Positions 34,778 to 44,555 of a DNA stretch of 47,187 bases are shown here, piece after piece (position 1 is the first letter of the stretch; every line of letters starts with the position of its first letter). The notes beneath the pieces are model-generated. The model did no database searches and had not been told where the DNA came from. It was given only the letters and a program-made list of their open reading frames with translations. This DNA is from Beijerinckiaceae bacterium. GTDB lineage: Bacteria; Pseudomonadota; Alphaproteobacteria; Rhizobiales; Beijerinckiaceae. The stretch spans positions 1 through 47,187 of the forward strand of contig CANJJI010000016.1 in NCBI GenBank assembly GCA_947474545.1, read 5' to 3'. Both the position numbers and the translations under genes were made by a program.

Positions 34778-35521
34778 ATGTCAGTGGAAGCAGACGTCAT
34801 CAGGGTATTCGTTGGGTACGATTCCCGTCTGCCTGTGCTGTTCAATATTGCGCAACACAGCATTATCCGTCACGCGTCCCAGCCGGTTGCGATTACGCCT
34901 ATCAAGACGACACATCTCAAGGGAATCTTCGAGCGTGAACGTGTCGCGCTGCAATCGACCGAATTCTCATTTAGCCGCTTTCTGACGCCATATCTTTGTG
35001 ATTTCAAGGGCTGGGCTATCTTCATGGACAACGATGTCATCGTGCGCGCCGACATCGCTGAACTCTGGAAACTTCGCGATGAGCGATATGCGCTCCAGTG
35101 CGTCAAACACGACCACAAACCCGCCAGCACGGTCAAATTCCTTGGTGAGCAGCAGACGAGCTACCCAAAAAAGAACTGGTCGAGCGTCATGTTGATGAAT
35201 TGCGCAAAATGCGATGCACTGACCACGGAATACGTAAACACTGCAAGCGGGCTGGAACTTCACCAGTTCAAGTGGCTGGCGTCCGACGCTCTGATTGGCG
35301 ATCTGCCACTGCAATGGAATTTTCTCGCAGATTACTACAAGCATGACGACTCCGCGAAAGTCGTTCATTATACAGAGGGCGGGCCCTATTACGCAGCGAC
35401 CCGCGACGTGGACTTTGCTGATGATTGGTTCGACAATTTCCGCGATGCCGCCGGTTGCGTTGATAGCGATTTCATGACCCTTGCGCACGAGGCTCAATTA
35501 CGCGCCGGAAAACCGAAATAG
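34778..35521 (+). CDS. Glycosyltransferase, family 8-like (GT-A fold)
   Basis: A 247-residue retaining-type glycosyltransferase. The ATG at 34778 follows AGAGG; an upstream frame from 34715 is not homologous. The core has 'RVFVGYDSRLP', then the D-x-D motif Asp84-Asn85-Asp86 in 'WAIFMDNDVIV' for the metal and UDP-sugar, 'KKNWSSVMLMNCAKC' and 'VVHYTEGGPYY' with a conserved His. This pattern is widespread in proteobacterial LPS and capsule clusters. It is the last gene of the operon, followed by 144 bases before maeB. Confidence 0.84.
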   Translation: MSVEADVIRVFVGYDSRLPVLFNIAQHSIIRHASQPVAITPIKTTHLKGIFERERVALQSTEFSFSRFLTPYLCDFKGWAIFMDNDVIVRADIAELWKLRDERYALQCVKHDHKPASTVKFLGEQQTSYPKKNWSSVMLMNCAKCDALTTEYVNTASGLELHQFKWLASDALIGDLPLQWNFLADYYKHDDSAKVVHYTEGGPYYAATRDVDFADDWFDNFRDAAGCVDSDFMTLAHEAQLRAGKPK

Positions 35522-35665
35522 TCGCGCACCTGGCTCCAACTCCTGCCAGCACGAGCGACATCGTCAGCGCCTTGAGGCATTTTCAAATTATTTTTTCTTG
35601 TCTCCAGTGTCTTCAAAGTGCCTTATGCAATTATTACAGGCATCAGCCTGACCGGGAGACAATCT
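35522..35665 (+). promoter_or_regulatory. Intergenic region before the malic enzyme gene
   Basis: 144 bases with an AT-rich centre (about 35580-35600), probably holding the maeB promoter. A small GCC/GGC hairpin followed by a T-rich run near 35568-35597 may end the glycan operon, but it is weak. Confidence 0.35.
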
Positions 35666-37966
35666 GTGGCTTCTAAAATGTCCGACGACCTTCGCTCAGG
35701 CGCGTTGGTTTATCATCGTTTGCCAAAACCGGGCAAACTGGAAATCCAGGCGACCAAACCGCTAGGTAACCAGCGCGATCTGGCGCTGGCCTATTCCCCG
35801 GGTGTTGCTGCGGCCTGTGAGGTCATCGTCGAAAACCCGGAAGAAGCCGCTACGGTCACGGCCCGCCAGAATCTGGTCGGCGTCATTACCAACGGCACCG
35901 CAGTGCTTGGGCTGGGAGATATTGGCCCGCTCGCGGCAAAGCCTGTGATGGAAGGCAAAGCTGTCCTGTTCAAGAAATTCGCAGGCATTGATGTTTTTGA
36001 TATCGAGATCGAGCAGAAGAATATCGAAAAATTTGTCGACACAGTCGCGGCGCTGGAGCCCACATTCGGCGGCATCAATCTGGAAGACATCAAGGGGCCT
36101 GACTGTTTCGAGATCGAGGCACAATTGCGCGAGCGCATGTCGATCCCGGTTTTCCACGATGACCAGCATGGCACTGCGATTATCGTCAGCGCCGCCGTGC
36201 GTAACGCGCTTGAACTTGCCGGCAAGAATATTGCTGATGTGAAGATAGTTGTTTCCGGCGCTGGCGCGGCCGCGCTTGCCTGCCTCAACCTTCTTTGTTT
36301 CATTGGCGCGCAGCGCAAGAATATCTGGGTCAGCGATCTGGAAGGCGTGGTCTGGAAAGGCCGCAACGAACTGATGGACCGCTGGAAGGACGTGTACGCG
36401 CAGGAAACCAGCGCCCGCACCTTGAGCGAAATCATCGAAGGCGCGGATGTTTTTCTCGGGCTCTCGGCAGCGGGTGTTCTGAAACCCGAAATGGTCGCGC
36501 GGATGGGCCCGAAGCCGCTCATTCTTGCGCTCGCCAATCCAAACCCGGAGATCACGCCAGAGGAGGCGCTGGCGGTGCGCCCCGAGGCGATGATCTGCAC
36601 AGGCCGGTCCGACTATCCCAATCAGGTTAACAACGTCCTGTGCTTTCCCTATATCTTCCGGGGTGCGCTGGACGTGCACGCAACCGCTATCAACGAAGAG
36701 ATGAAAATGGCGGCAGTGGAGGCCATCGCTCAGCTCGCGCGCGAGGCGCCTTCGGATGTCGTCGCCAATGCCTATGGAGGCTCCGCGCCGCTGTTCGGGC
36801 CAACATCGCTCATTCCTGCACCTTTTGACCCGCGCCTGATCTTGCGCATTGCGCCAGCAGTCGCCAAAGCCGCAATGGCAACAGGAGTGGCGAAAAAGCC
36901 GATCCGGGATTTCGAAGCCTATACCGAACAGCTCAATCGCTTCGTATTCCGCTCTGGTTTCATCATGAAGCCGGTATTCGCGCAGGCCAAAGCGAATCCC
37001 AAGCGCGTAATTTATGCTGATGGTGAAGACGAACGGGTATTGCGCGCAACGCAGGTTGTGCTGGAAGAGGGGATCGCCATTCCCGTTCTGATCGGCCGGC
37101 CCAATGTTGTAGAAGCCCGCATCAAGCGGTTTGGCCTGTCGCTACAGCCGGGACGCGACTTTGAACTCGTTAATCCCGCCGACGACAAGCGTTACCGTGA
37201 ATATGTCGCTGCGCTTCTCGATGTAGGCGGCCGCAAGGGCATCACGCCCGACGCGGCGCGCACAATCGTGCGAACCTCAACAACAGCGATCGCCGCCATC
37301 GCCGTGCGCCGTGGCGATGCCGACGCGATGTTGTGTGGCCTTGAAGGACGATTTCAGACGCGCCTGAAGATGATTCGCGATATCATCGGCCTTGCTCCAG
37401 ATGCACGCAATTTTTCGGCGTTGAGTTTGCTCGTTACCTCGCACGGCCATTACTTTCTGGCCGATACGCACGTCCGGCAGAATCCGACTGCGTTGGAAAT
37501 TGCCGAAATGACCGTTAAATGCGCCGAACATGTGCGCCGCTTCGGTATGACACCCAAAGTCGCGCTGATTTCGGATTCCGATTATGGGAGCGATGACACG
37601 CCCGCTGCGCTCAAAATGCGCGAAGCGCTGAGCCTTATTCAATCGTTGAACCCTGCACTTGAAATCGACGGTGAGATGCAGGCCGATACGGCGCTGAGCC
37701 AGGCTATCAGGGATCGTGTGCTGCCTAGTTCTACTTTGAAGGGCGAAGCAAATGTGCTCATTTTGCCGGATTTGACCTCGGCCAACATCGCCTTCCAGAT
37801 GGTGAAGGTGTTGGCCGATGCGCTACCTGTTGGTCCCATCCTGATGGGAGCCGCGCGTCCCGCACATATACTGACGCCATCGGTGACGGCGCGTGGCATC
37901 GTCAACATGACGGCGATCGCCGTCAGTGAAGCGCAGTCGAGTGATCGAAACTGGGACCCGGCGTAG
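35666..37966 (+). CDS. maeB: NADP-dependent malic enzyme with phosphotransacetylase-like C-terminal domain
   Basis: Converts malate to pyruvate and CO2 with NAD(P)H formation. The 766-residue product is bifunctional in architecture: a malic enzyme domain (about 1-430) with '[16 protein letters not shown]', '[15 protein letters not shown]' and '[12 protein letters not shown]', then a Pta-like domain (about 440-766) usually inactive but thought to aid allosteric control by acetyl-CoA. I use the GTG at 35666, seven bases after GGGAG; an ATG at 35678 is an alternative. It is monocistronic. Confidence 0.95.
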   Translation: MASKMSDDLRSGALVYHRLPKPGKLEIQATKPLGNQRDLALAYSPGVAAACEVIVENPEEAATVTARQNLVGVITNGTAVLGLGDIGPLAAKPVMEGKAVLFKKFAGIDVFDIEIEQKNIEKFVDTVAALEPTFGGINLEDIKGPDCFEIEAQLRERMSIPVFHDDQHGTAIIVSAAVRNALELAGKNIADVKIVVSGAGAAALACLNLLCFIGAQRKNIWVSDLEGVVWKGRNELMDRWKDVYAQETSARTLSEIIEGADVFLGLSAAGVLKPEMVARMGPKPLILALANPNPEITPEEALAVRPEAMICTGRSDYPNQVNNVLCFPYIFRGALDVHATAINEEMKMAAVEAIAQLAREAPSDVVANAYGGSAPLFGPTSLIPAPFDPRLILRIAPAVAKAAMATGVAKKPIRDFEAYTEQLNRFVFRSGFIMKPVFAQAKANPKRVIYADGEDERVLRATQVVLEEGIAIPVLIGRPNVVEARIKRFGLSLQPGRDFELVNPADDKRYREYVAALLDVGGRKGITPDAARTIVRTSTTAIAAIAVRRGDADAMLCGLEGRFQTRLKMIRDIIGLAPDARNFSALSLLVTSHGHYFLADTHVRQNPTALEIAEMTVKCAEHVRRFGMTPKVALISDSDYGSDDTPAALKMREALSLIQSLNPALEIDGEMQADTALSQAIRDRVLPSSTLKGEANVLILPDLTSANIAFQMVKVLADALPVGPILMGAARPAHILTPSVTARGIVNMTAIAVSEAQSSDRNWDPA

Positions 37967-38082
37967 ACCCATTTTGCCGGTATTAACCATGACCCATGAG
38001 TTTGCGTAGGGCGGATCGGGGATACACGACATCGCAAGACTGGATCATCATATTCGCCCCCGATCGTATTTTGGGGTGTGTG

Positions 38083-38433
38083 ATGACGCAGCACGGTAGT
38101 TTTGGCAGACGGGGCGCCAGCGGGCCGGGAACCGCTTCCCAGAAGCAGACAGGGGCTCCACCGCTCAAGTTCAGTTATCGTGAACTCGTGGATGGACTGG
38201 AAGAGCGCAAGCAACCTTCATCTGGTCTCGGCGCCTTGTTCGGCGGTGTTCGTGGCGCCGCTATCGCGCTGAGCGGGTGTTCCATGGTTTTGGGCGTATT
38301 CGTGATGGTCTATCTTCGCGGTTTTGCGAGAATTGATGGCAACGTCACAATGCTCTTCGTGGGCGCGACAATTGCTTTGCTTGTATTGCCGCGTCTGGCG
38401 GCGATCATTCGCGTATTCAGCGGCAAGAAATAA
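38083..38433 (+). CDS. Small membrane protein, family not recognised
   Basis: A 116-residue protein starting at the ATG at 38083, after GGGGTGTG. The N-terminal half is polar and Gly/Ser/Lys rich. Two hydrophobic segments (about 53-77 and 86-103) indicate a two-helix membrane protein with both ends in the cytoplasm. The frame is also open upstream to 37996, but that part lacks composition like the rest. No family recognised. It lies 116 bases after maeB. Confidence 0.65.
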   Translation: MTQHGSFGRRGASGPGTASQKQTGAPPLKFSYRELVDGLEERKQPSSGLGALFGGVRGAAIALSGCSMVLGVFVMVYLRGFARIDGNVTMLFVGATIALLVLPRLAAIIRVFSGKK

Positions 38434-38622
38434 TTTGATTAGGTAGAGAGTTTCTGAACGTATGGCAGTTCGTGGAAATTGCGATTTTCTCAAAATGCCC
38501 GCTGTATCGTGATTTCCAGCGTTTTGTATGCACGATGAATTCACAACCTGTTAATTGGGCAGGATTATATATTTAAATATTTGATGCTCATGCCACCGAA
38601 ACAGCAAACGAGGGGCTTGGAA
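38434..38622 (+). promoter_or_regulatory. AT-rich intergenic region before an unrecognised exported-protein gene
   Basis: 189 bases with a strongly AT-rich stretch at about 38565-38584 (TATATATTTAAATATTTGAT), compatible with a promoter for the downstream gene. Nothing else recognised. Confidence 0.35.
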
Positions 38623-39084
38623 ATGATTGTTCGTGCATTTGCAGGTATCACTATTTTTGCCGTTGTCGGCGCTGGTCTTGTTTTCAGCGGCGTGGGCGGC
38701 TCAAGCCCATCCGATACCGCGCAGGCATTCAAAACGCTGTCCACTGAAATGCCGAAAATACGCACCGAAATAAAGAGCGTGATGTCGATGCTCGACGCGA
38801 TGCAGAGGCAGGACGCATTGGCCCGCGATCTGGGTTCGCCACTTTACGGGGACTTGTTAGGCGTGGCTGTGGTTGGTCAGCGCTGCAAGGATCCAGACCT
38901 GATCAAACAGGCCGACCGCGCCATGAGCTACGAAATCAAGCGGCGCAATCTGGTCACGCATTCCACTCTGAAAGAGCTGGTTGCTGCCTTGATTAAAGAT
39001 GGGTCCAACACCTCTGAAAGAACGAATTGCCCGCTCGAGGTGAGCCGGTCGGAAACCACCCTGGCGAAATATCCAAAGCTCTAA
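38623..39084 (+). CDS. Unrecognised protein with N-terminal membrane anchor or signal
   Basis: A 153-residue protein. The ATG at 38623 is favoured by AGGGG seven bases before it and puts a hydrophobic segment (about 5-24) at the N-terminus, a signal peptide or anchor. The rest is charged and helical in character ('EIKSVMSMLDAMQRQDALA') with two cysteines. Probably periplasmic. No family recognised. It is convergent with erpA six bases away. Confidence 0.65.
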   Translation: MIVRAFAGITIFAVVGAGLVFSGVGGSSPSDTAQAFKTLSTEMPKIRTEIKSVMSMLDAMQRQDALARDLGSPLYGDLLGVAVVGQRCKDPDLIKQADRAMSYEIKRRNLVTHSTLKELVAALIKDGSNTSERTNCPLEVSRSETTLAKYPKL

Positions 39085-39090
39085 CGCTGA

Positions 39091-39447
39091 TCAGATCGAA
39101 AAACTGGTCCCGCAGCCGCAGGACGCGGTGGCGTTGGGGTTCTCGATCTTGAAAGACTGGCCGATCAGGTCGTCCACAAAATCGATCTTCGCGCCTTTCA
39201 GAAAATCCAGTGATACAGGGTCGATCAGAACAATTACGCCATCCTGCTCGACGGCCAGATCATCCGCATCGCGAGCTGGGACAATATCGAAAGCGTAGGA
39301 AAAACCGGAACACCCCCCACCGTTGACTGCGACACGCAGATAAGATCCTTCCGGTTCTTTCGACAAGACCGTGGCGATGCGTTTGGCCGCCCGCGTGGTG
39401 ACGCTGGGTAAATCCTGTGATTGCAGATTGGTTACTGTCTCAGACAT
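39091..39447 (-). CDS. erpA: Iron-sulfur cluster insertion protein, ErpA/IscA type
   Basis: A-type carrier that delivers Fe-S clusters to apoproteins. The 118-residue product has the three conserved cysteines, Cys46 ('GGGCSGFSY'), Cys110 and Cys112 ('ASCGCGTSF'). The usual family length is about 110-120. AGGA precedes the start. It is divergent from dgt across 66 bases, a pairing common in alphaproteobacteria. Confidence 0.95.
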   Translation of the reverse strand: MSETVTNLQSQDLPSVTTRAAKRIATVLSKEPEGSYLRVAVNGGGCSGFSYAFDIVPARDADDLAVEQDGVIVLIDPVSLDFLKGAKIDFVDDLIGQSFKIENPNATASCGCGTSFSI

Positions 39448-39513
39448 GGGTGTTTTTGTCCTGACGAATGTCGCAGCTTGCCACGACTCGAGCCTAGATA
39501 TAAGTGCCCATGC

Positions 39514-40770
39514 ATGGCTCTACAACGTGGGGATCAGGTTTTCTGGCCGCCGGGCAAAGCTCGCAGCGTCTTTATCGCCCCCTGGGCGGTCGATCCGGAC
39601 GAAAGCCGGGGCCGGTTGATTCCCGAGCATTCATCCCCGACTCGCACACCCTTTCAACGTGACCGAGACCGTATCATCCACTCTACCGCCTTCCGCCGTC
39701 TCGCCCATAAAACCCAGGTTTTCGTACCTCATGAAGGCGATCATTACCGCACCCGGCTGACCCATACGATTGAAGTCGGCCAGATCGCCCGCGCTTTGGC
39801 CCGTGCGCTCGGTCTGGATGATGACCTCGCCGAAGCTCTGGCGCTGGCCCATGATTTGGGACACACGCCCTTCGGGCACGCGGGAGAGGATGCTCTTGAG
39901 GCGCGCATGGCGGAACACGGTGGTTTTGACCACAACGCGCAGGCTTTGCGCATCGTCACACGGCTGGAGCGGCGGTATGCTGGTTTCGACGGGCTGAATC
40001 TGACCAGGGAAACACTCGAAGGTCTGGTCAAGCACAACGGCCCGTTGACCGGCCCAAATGCCATCGAGAAATATCGCAAACGCGGCGTGCCCCTCGCCAT
40101 CCTCGAATTTGACGCCGGATATTCTCTGGAACTGGGCAGTTTCGCCAGCGCCGAGGCGCAGGCAGCGGCGATTTCTGACGATATCGCCTACAATGCCCAT
40201 GATATCGACGATGGCTTGCGCGCGGGACTGTTCGACCTCAGCGACCTCCGCAAAGTCGATTTTCTGGCCGAAATCCTGGCGGAGATTGACCGGTTGCATC
40301 CAGGGCTGGAGCGGGGCCGGGTCATTCATGAAATCGGCCGGCGGGTCATCACGCGATTTGTGGAGGATGCGATTGCCGAGAGCCGCAGACGGCTTGGGGA
40401 GGCAAAGCCCGCCTGCGCTGCCGACGTGCGGACGGGAAGCCGCCCTCTGATCGCCTTTTCCGATGCCTTTGTAGCTGCCGACGCCGCGCTGAAAGCGTTC
40501 CTCTATCCCCACATGTACCGGCACGCCCGCGTGATGAAAGTCCGCAACGAGGCGTCTGCGGTCGTGGAGCGGCTGTTCGACCATTTTGCGGTCCATGCCC
40601 AGGAGATGCCTGGCGAGTGGGCTATGCGGGCAGCCGCCGTGCGCCAGGACGAAACACGCCGTCTGCGTCTTGTGACGGATTACATTGCCGGAATGACGGA
40701 TCGCTACGCCCTGGCCGAACATCGTCGCCTGTTTGGCGATGCGCCGAGCATTACAATCGCCTATAGCTGA
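39514..40770 (+). CDS. dgt: Deoxyguanosinetriphosphate triphosphohydrolase-like protein
   Basis: HD-domain hydrolase that removes triphosphate from dNTPs. The 418-residue product begins at the ATG at 39514; an upstream frame from 39421 overlaps the erpA start and is not homologous. The metal-binding HD residues are His84 ('[11 protein letters not shown]'), His113-Asp114 ('[15 protein letters not shown]') and a later conserved Asp in '[20 protein letters not shown]'. The N-terminal '[20 protein letters not shown]' is typical of dGTPase type 2. The gene overlaps no other; the next start is 22 bases on. Confidence 0.94.
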   Translation: MALQRGDQVFWPPGKARSVFIAPWAVDPDESRGRLIPEHSSPTRTPFQRDRDRIIHSTAFRRLAHKTQVFVPHEGDHYRTRLTHTIEVGQIARALARALGLDDDLAEALALAHDLGHTPFGHAGEDALEARMAEHGGFDHNAQALRIVTRLERRYAGFDGLNLTRETLEGLVKHNGPLTGPNAIEKYRKRGVPLAILEFDAGYSLELGSFASAEAQAAAISDDIAYNAHDIDDGLRAGLFDLSDLRKVDFLAEILAEIDRLHPGLERGRVIHEIGRRVITRFVEDAIAESRRRLGEAKPACAADVRTGSRPLIAFSDAFVAADAALKAFLYPHMYRHARVMKVRNEASAVVERLFDHFAVHAQEMPGEWAMRAAAVRQDETRRLRLVTDYIAGMTDRYALAEHRRLFGDAPSITIAYS

Positions 40771-40792
40771 GGCGAAGATCAACCCCCGGGGG

Positions 40793-41989
40793 ATGCCGGA
40801 CTTGAAGCTGCCTTTCGCTGGTAATTTGTCCCGTCTCGTCAGCCGGGCAGCTGAAAGCGCTGCCGGTCTGGCTGGCGCTGCGGCAACCAAAGTGCAGGAA
40901 GCCGGCAAAAGCCTGACGGGATTGATCTCGCCCGCACCACCGCAAGGTGAGCCTCCACATGTTTTGCCGCCCCAGCCCGTTGCCCCGGCAGAAGATCCCT
41001 CGCGCCAGCACACAGCTGCCCGGCCCCAATGGCTGAGTCTGCGCGGCTGGTGGGAAGTGCTTTGTATTGTCTACATTGAAGTTTTTCGAGACCGGCTGAT
41101 GCTGGTGGCCGCTGGCGTGGCTTTTTATGTCATGTTGTCCATATTTCCGGCCTTGTCGGCGCTGATCTGGTTTTATGGCCTCTTTGCCGATCCCGGACAG
41201 GTTGTCTCCCATATCCAGAGTCTTGCTTTTCTGCTGCCGCAAGGCGCTATGGATGTCATCCAGCAACAAGCGATGGCGATAGCAGCCACTGGCCGTTCAA
41301 GCATGAACGCGCTTATTTTCGCCAGCACTTTGATTGCCATGTGGAGCGCAAACGCTGGGATGAAGGCGATCATCGAGGCGATGAACATTATCTATGACGA
41401 AGAGGAAAAGCGAAGTCTTGCCGCGCTGAACATCCGCTCAATGCTGTTCACCCTGGGCGCGCTGGCGATTTTCCTGGCGACCTTGGCTGTGCTCATCGTG
41501 GCTCCACTTCTTCTCGCCTTTGTGAAACTGGAGGGCAGTTTTGCAACGATGTTTGTCGTGATGCGCTGGCCAATGCTGTATGCAATTACGATAGTCTATC
41601 TGATCCTGCTGAACCGCTATGGCCCCAGCAGGCCCAAGGAACAGGCGCGCTGGGCGCTTTGGGGCAGCGCGCTCGGGGCAGGATTGTGGCTGGCTGTTTC
41701 AGTGGCCTTCTCCTGGTACGTCGAACACCTAAGTAATCTCGCGGCCACCTATGGCTCCATCGCGGCGATCGCGGGCCTAATGTTGTGGCTCTGGCTCTCG
41801 GCCCTTGTCATCCTCATCGGATTTGAGCTCAATCACGAGCTGGAAATACGCACACGCCGGTGGGAAGAAGAAGATAATCACAGACGCGAAATGGCGCGTT
41901 GGGAAATGCTGCAAAAGGGCAGCGGTGTCATACCGCCACCTGTTCCTGGGAAAATAGGCGGCCTGTTCCGTAAGATTACCGGGCGGTGA
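40793..41989 (+). CDS. YihY/virulence factor BrkB family membrane protein
   Basis: A 398-residue membrane protein with a Pro/Ala-rich cytoplasmic N-terminal 80 residues and six hydrophobic segments (about 105-365). It carries 'LVAAGVAFYVMLSIFPALSA' and 'ATYGSIAAIAGLMLWLWLSA' family motifs, with charged tails. The function of YihY proteins is not settled; transport or envelope roles have been suggested. The start at the ATG at 40793 is uncertain: GAGG is about 20 bases upstream. It follows dgt closely on the same strand. Confidence 0.88.
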   Translation: MPDLKLPFAGNLSRLVSRAAESAAGLAGAAATKVQEAGKSLTGLISPAPPQGEPPHVLPPQPVAPAEDPSRQHTAARPQWLSLRGWWEVLCIVYIEVFRDRLMLVAAGVAFYVMLSIFPALSALIWFYGLFADPGQVVSHIQSLAFLLPQGAMDVIQQQAMAIAATGRSSMNALIFASTLIAMWSANAGMKAIIEAMNIIYDEEEKRSLAALNIRSMLFTLGALAIFLATLAVLIVAPLLLAFVKLEGSFATMFVVMRWPMLYAITIVYLILLNRYGPSRPKEQARWALWGSALGAGLWLAVSVAFSWYVEHLSNLAATYGSIAAIAGLMLWLWLSALVILIGFELNHELEIRTRRWEEEDNHRREMARWEMLQKGSGVIPPPVPGKIGGLFRKITGR

Positions 41990-42027
41990 ATATGTGCGCG
42001 GATAGAAACAAGAAAGGGTAGGACTTC

Positions 42028-43059
42028 ATGTTTGAAACCAGAGGTGCCCGATTTGCAGCCCTTATAGCGTTGGGCTATATTTCCATGAACACTATTGTTT
42101 GTGCACAGCCAGCTGACGACTTCTATCGCCGCAAGAACATCCGCTTTCTCGTCGGCACAGATGCAGGGGCAGGCTTCAGCGCCTATTCGCTTCTGTTGCA
42201 GGCCTATCTTGGCAAGCATATTCCCGGCAATCCCAGTGTCACCGTTGAACACATGCCCGGGGCAGGCGGTATCAATTCGCTCAATTATCTCGCCAACGCC
42301 GCGCCAAAGGACGGCACGGCTATCGCAGTGGCCATGCCGAATTTCTTTGTCACCCCATGGACTGAGCCCAATGCAGTGAAATTCGATCCCGCAGGTTTTC
42401 ACTTTCTGGGGCGCATGAGCGATTTCGGCCGAGTCCTCGTCGTCTGGCATAGCGCAGGTGTGAAAACCATCGGCGATCTCAAGCAGTCCGAAGTGACTTT
42501 GGGCGCGTCTTCGCGCCGCTCCACAACGTCCATCGCGCCCATGCTGATGAACGAAGCTCTTGGAACCAAATTCAAGATTATTACCGGGTATACAGGCACA
42601 GGCCCCACAATGATTGCCATGGAGCGTGGCGAAGTCGCTTCGACCACCATTGCCTGGGCCACAGTCAATTCCCTTCATGCTGACTGGCTGCGCGAGGGCA
42701 AGCTTCAGGTATTGGGCGGCCTCGATTTTGCTGAGATCCCGATCAAGGGCGTACCCCGTATTCGCGATCTGATCGCAGACGATAAACAGCGCGCACTCTG
42801 GGATTTCGTTGCGCTGCCTGCTGAGTTTGGCACAGCCGTCCTCGTTGCGCCCGGCGTGCCAGAAGAGCGCATCAAAACATTGCGCGAAGGGTTTATGGCG
42901 GCGGTGAAAAGTCCTGAATTTATCGCTGAAGCTGAGCGCCGGAAACTCGACCTCAATCCCAAATCGGGCGAAGAACTCGATGCCCTGTTCCGCCAATATG
43001 GCTCGCCTGCGCCCGAGGTCATAGCCAATGTCGCGCGTCTCATGGGTGTCACACCATGA
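42028..43059 (+). CDS. Bug-family solute receptor coupled to a TcuA-like flavoprotein
   Basis: A 343-residue periplasmic TctC/Bug protein with a signal peptide (about 1-27). The start at 42028 follows GGGTAGGA. Characteristic segments are 'DFYRRKNIRFLVGTDAGAGF' and 'IPGNPSVTVEHMPGAGG', closest to the receptor at 21420-22448. Its stop overlaps the start of the next gene (ATGA, 43056-43059). The pairing with a tricarballylate-dehydrogenase-like protein suggests a citrate- or tricarballylate-like ligand, by inference. Confidence 0.9.
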   Translation: MFETRGARFAALIALGYISMNTIVCAQPADDFYRRKNIRFLVGTDAGAGFSAYSLLLQAYLGKHIPGNPSVTVEHMPGAGGINSLNYLANAAPKDGTAIAVAMPNFFVTPWTEPNAVKFDPAGFHFLGRMSDFGRVLVVWHSAGVKTIGDLKQSEVTLGASSRRSTTSIAPMLMNEALGTKFKIITGYTGTGPTMIAMERGEVASTTIAWATVNSLHADWLREGKLQVLGGLDFAEIPIKGVPRIRDLIADDKQRALWDFVALPAEFGTAVLVAPGVPEERIKTLREGFMAAVKSPEFIAEAERRKLDLNPKSGEELDALFRQYGSPAPEVIANVARLMGVTP

Positions 43060-44537
43060 GCGGGGCGCCATATTCAGCTGACGTTATCGTCGTCGGCGCG
43101 GGCCTTTCCGGCCTTTGCGCAGCGCTTAGCGCTCATGAAGCGGGCAAGTCGGTCATCATCATTGAGCGGGCGAATATCGAGGAACGCGGCGGCAATACGC
43201 GCTTTTCCAACGGCGCAATGCGCGCGGTCTATTCGGGCGTTGAAGATATTGCTGCGCTGGTGGGTGAGATCGGCGAAGCCGAACGCAATCGCGCCGACTT
43301 TGGCGATTATACGCGCGAGCAATATTTTGATGATCTGGCGCGCGTGACGCAATACCGCACCCATCCACAAATGGCGGATCTGCTGGTCGACCGCAGCCGC
43401 GAGACCATGCTGTGGCTGCGCTCGCAGGGCGTGCGCTTCCTGCCACTTTACGAATGGCAGTTCAAACTCCCGGATGGCCGTATCAAATTTTCAGGCGGCT
43501 CAGCTGTTGAGTGTTATGGTGCAGGTGAGGGGATCTCTGCAGCGCTGTTTGCCGCCTGTGAGCGTAAGAATATCCCTGTTCATTACCAAACACGAGTGAT
43601 GTCACTGATCGCGGACGCGCAAGGCGTGCATGGTGTAAGCGCCCACCAAAACAGCGCGGATGTCACATACACCGGGGATGCTATCATTCTGGCTTGTGGC
43701 GGATTCGAAGCCAATGCGGAAATGCGTACGCGCTATCTCGGCCCCTCCTGGGATCTGGCGCGGGTCCGCGGTTCGCGCTTCAACACGGGAGACGGCTTGC
43801 GCATGGCGCTCGATATCGGCGCGATGCCCTATGGTCATTGGTCCGGTTGTCATGCCTCAAGCTGGGATTTCAATGCGCCTGAGGTCAACGAACTCGCTTA
43901 TGGCACAGTTTTCAAGCGCGACGATTATCTCGCAGGCATTGTGCTGAATGCTGATGGTGAGCGCTTCTTTGATGAAGGGGCGGATATCCGTTCGCTGACC
44001 TATGCCAAACTGGGCCGCGCTATTCTTGCGCAGCCGTCCCAGATAGCCTGGCAGATTTTTGACGCTAAAGGCAGTGCGCAATTGCATGGCGAATATCGCG
44101 TGCGCCAGTCGGCCCGCTTTCAGGCTGCAACGCTGGAAGAACTCCTCGGCAAACTGGATGGTATCAATCGCAGCAAGGCGTTGGCGACCGTTGCAGCCTA
44201 CAACAACGCGATACAAAGCGATGTTGTCTATGATCCCGGCCGCAAGGATGGCCGGGGCACCAGAGGGCTCACAGTGCCAAAGTCCAACTGGGCGCTCGCG
44301 ATTGATGAAGGCCCGTTTGAAGCCTATGCGGTGACTTGCGGTATCACCTTCACCTTCGGTGGCCTGCGCATCAATTCCTCCGGCCAGGTTTTGGATGCTG
44401 ACAGCCGCGAAATTCCCGGCTTGTTTGCAGCAGGCGAAATGGTGGGGGGCCTCTTTTATTTCAACTATCCCGGTGGGGCAGGCCTGATGTCTGCCGCTGT
44501 CTTCGGGCGCGTGGCCGGGCAGGGAGCGGCAGCGTAA
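43056..44537 (+). CDS. FAD-dependent oxidoreductase, tricarballylate dehydrogenase TcuA-like
   Basis: A 493-residue FAD flavoprotein of the fumarate reductase/succinate dehydrogenase superfamily, which in TcuA oxidises tricarballylate to cis-aconitate. The Rossmann FAD motif 'VIVVGAGLSGLCAALSA' starts near residue 10, the substrate segment 'RGGNTRFSNGAMRAVY' follows near 43, and the C-terminal 'IPGLFAAGEMVGGLFYFNYP' and 'GGAGLMSAAVFGRVAG' are the family's final FAD-binding motif. It is translationally coupled to a Bug receptor. The electron acceptor TcuB is not nearby, so the physiological substrate is uncertain. Confidence 0.88.
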   Translation: MSGAPYSADVIVVGAGLSGLCAALSAHEAGKSVIIIERANIEERGGNTRFSNGAMRAVYSGVEDIAALVGEIGEAERNRADFGDYTREQYFDDLARVTQYRTHPQMADLLVDRSRETMLWLRSQGVRFLPLYEWQFKLPDGRIKFSGGSAVECYGAGEGISAALFAACERKNIPVHYQTRVMSLIADAQGVHGVSAHQNSADVTYTGDAIILACGGFEANAEMRTRYLGPSWDLARVRGSRFNTGDGLRMALDIGAMPYGHWSGCHASSWDFNAPEVNELAYGTVFKRDDYLAGIVLNADGERFFDEGADIRSLTYAKLGRAILAQPSQIAWQIFDAKGSAQLHGEYRVRQSARFQAATLEELLGKLDGINRSKALATVAAYNNAIQSDVVYDPGRKDGRGTRGLTVPKSNWALAIDEGPFEAYAVTCGITFTFGGLRINSSGQVLDADSREIPGLFAAGEMVGGLFYFNYPGGAGLMSAAVFGRVAGQGAAA

Positions 44538-44555
44538 CCTGGCGCGGCCATTTTT

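Noticed and set aside
37958-37980. CCGGC/GCCGG pair after maeB
   Set aside because: A 5-bp stem with a 13-base loop and no T-run is too weak to call a terminator.
39631-41013. Long antisense open frame opposite dgt (460 codons)
   Set aside because: Shadow of dgt and the start of the YihY gene; no domain or ribosome-binding support.
41878-43071. Antisense open frame of 397 codons opposite a Bug receptor
   Set aside because: Same reason: complete overlap with a well-supported gene on the plus strand.
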